Shown: piece after piece, positions 6,275-6,888 of the stretch
How positions within the stretch are numbered: the stretch's first letter is position 1
Layout: every line of letters starts with the position of its first letter
DNA from: an uncultured Eubacteriales bacterium
GTDB taxonomy: Bacteria > Bacillota > Clostridia > Christensenellales > Aristaeellaceae
Assembly (NCBI GenBank): GCA_900553265.1
Contig: USDD01000118.1
Span: 1 to 6,888, forward strand
DNA: 6,888 nucleotides
Reading direction: 5' to 3'
Program-made: the position numbers and the translations under genes
The notes under the pieces: generated by a model
Told to the model about the DNA's origin: nothing
The model's database searches: none
The model's input: the letters and a program-made list of their open reading frames with translations, nothing else

Positions 6275-6888
6275 TCAGCCCTTGACGGAACCGATCATGA
6301 CGCCCTTTACGAAGTACTTCTGTACGAAGGGATAGATACACATCACAGGCAGAATGCTCAGCGTCACCGTGGCCAGGCGCACCGTCTCGCTCGGCATGAC
6401 GATGTTTCCGTCGCTGGCGGCCTCCGTCGCCGCGTCGACCAGAATCGTCTTAATGTAAACCTGAAGGGTGCGCATGGAGCTGGACGAGGTGTACATGACG
6501 GGCTTGACGTACATGTTCCAAGTGTCCACCGCCATGAACAGCGCGATGGTCGCCAGCGACGCCAGCGAAAGCGGCAGGATGATCCGGAAGAAGGTGATGA
6601 AGGTGTTGGCGCCGTCGATGGTCGCCGCCTCCTCCAGCTCGCCCGGAATGCCCGAAAGGAAGGTCTTGACGATCACAACGTTGTACGCCGTCGCCAGGGA
6701 CGGGATAATCAGCGCCCAATAGGTGTTCAGGATGCCCAGATTTCGAATGTTCATATAGTTCGGAATCAGGCCGCAGTCGAACAGCAGGGCGAAGATCACC
6801 ATGCCCATGATGAGCTTCCGGCCGGGGAGCTCCTTCTTGGTCAGGCCGTAGCCGAGGCCGAAGGTGGTGAACACGCCCAGGAACGTGG
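6275..6888 (-). CDS. Carbohydrate ABC transporter permease, MalG/LplC type (partial, 5' end missing)
   Basis: About 204 codons of an inner-membrane permease are present, and the start lies beyond the right edge. The frame stays open to base 6888 (it reads TFLGVFTTFGLGYG at the edge), so the GTG at 6874 is an internal valine, not a start. Counting from that valine, the cytoplasmic EAA loop is exact: EAA at 82-84, Gly88, Ile98 and Leu100-Pro101, matching EAA-x3-G-x9-I-x-LP, which docks onto the ATPase. Hydrophobic segments lie near 21-38, 50-70, 102-118 and 166-183. The C-terminus, KYFVKGVMIGSVKG, is typical of LplC-like permeases of about 290-300 residues. The usual partner permease would be expected upstream, outside the window. 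The ATPase is often encoded elsewhere for this subgroup (MsmX-like), which cannot be tested here. Confidence 0.93.
   Translation of the reverse strand, partial: TFLGVFTTFGLGYGLTKKELPGRKLIMGMVIFALLFDCGLIPNYMNIRNLGILNTYWALIIPSLATAYNVVIVKTFLSGIPGELEEAATIDGANTFITFFRIILPLSLASLATIALFMAVDTWNMYVKPVMYTSSSSMRTLQVYIKTILVDAATEAASDGNIVMPSETVRLATVTLSILPVMCIYPFVQKYFVKGVMIGSVKG

Noticed and set aside
6275..6874. Taking the GTG at 6874 as the permease start
   Set aside because: The frame remains open to the window edge, residues before the GTG fit a membrane protein, and a full permease of this type needs roughly 90 more residues. The gene is simply cut by the window.
1..6888. tRNA or rRNA genes, CRISPR arrays, insertion sequences and attachment sites
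   Set aside because: Reading both strands showed no spaced direct repeats, cloverleaf-like stretch, transposase or integrase. The gaps are short and are explained by promoter, terminator and ribosome signals.

Overview
The window is a GC-rich bacterial chromosome segment with Gram-positive style signals: strong AGGAGG-type ribosome sites, a near-consensus TTGACA/TATACT promoter and compact operons. The minus-strand cluster is built around a CUT1-type sugar ABC importer with an LplA/LplC-like binding protein and permease. Taken together this suggests a GC-rich member of the Clostridia (Firmicutes), for example a gut or rumen lineage. That assignment is an inference from style, because no phylogenetic marker gene is present.

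Layout. Bases 1-76 are the tail of a plus-strand gene, closed by a hairpin terminator at 91-121. A clear promoter (186-214) then drives one isolated plus-strand gene at 265-1938. It encodes a thiamine-diphosphate enzyme that resembles glyoxylate carboligase (Gcl, tartronate-semialdehyde synthase) over its whole length. Two hairpins (1953-1984 and 2001-2037) follow, and the second also terminates the convergent minus-strand operon.

The rest, 2049-6888, is a minus-strand operon that enters from beyond the right edge. In transcription order it holds a truncated MalG/LplC-type permease, an extracellular solute-binding protein, an intergenic hairpin, a cytosolic TIM-barrel-like protein with a CxCxxC cluster, and a PF12831-type FAD-dependent oxidoreductase. 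The last two genes share one base (TAATG). The likely logic is that a carbohydrate or glycoside is bound outside the cell, imported, and then handled by the TIM-barrel protein and the flavoenzyme. The substrate is unknown. No ATPase is encoded in the window.

The most notable observation is in the Gcl-like protein. Characterised Gcl is known for having valine (Val51 in E. coli) where other ThDP enzymes have a cofactor-activating glutamate. This protein aligns well with Gcl but has Glu47 at that position, and Cys385 where E. coli has Ile393. It may be an ancestral-type, modified or differently specialised carboligase. No gap without a gene exceeds 300 bases; the longest is 77-264.
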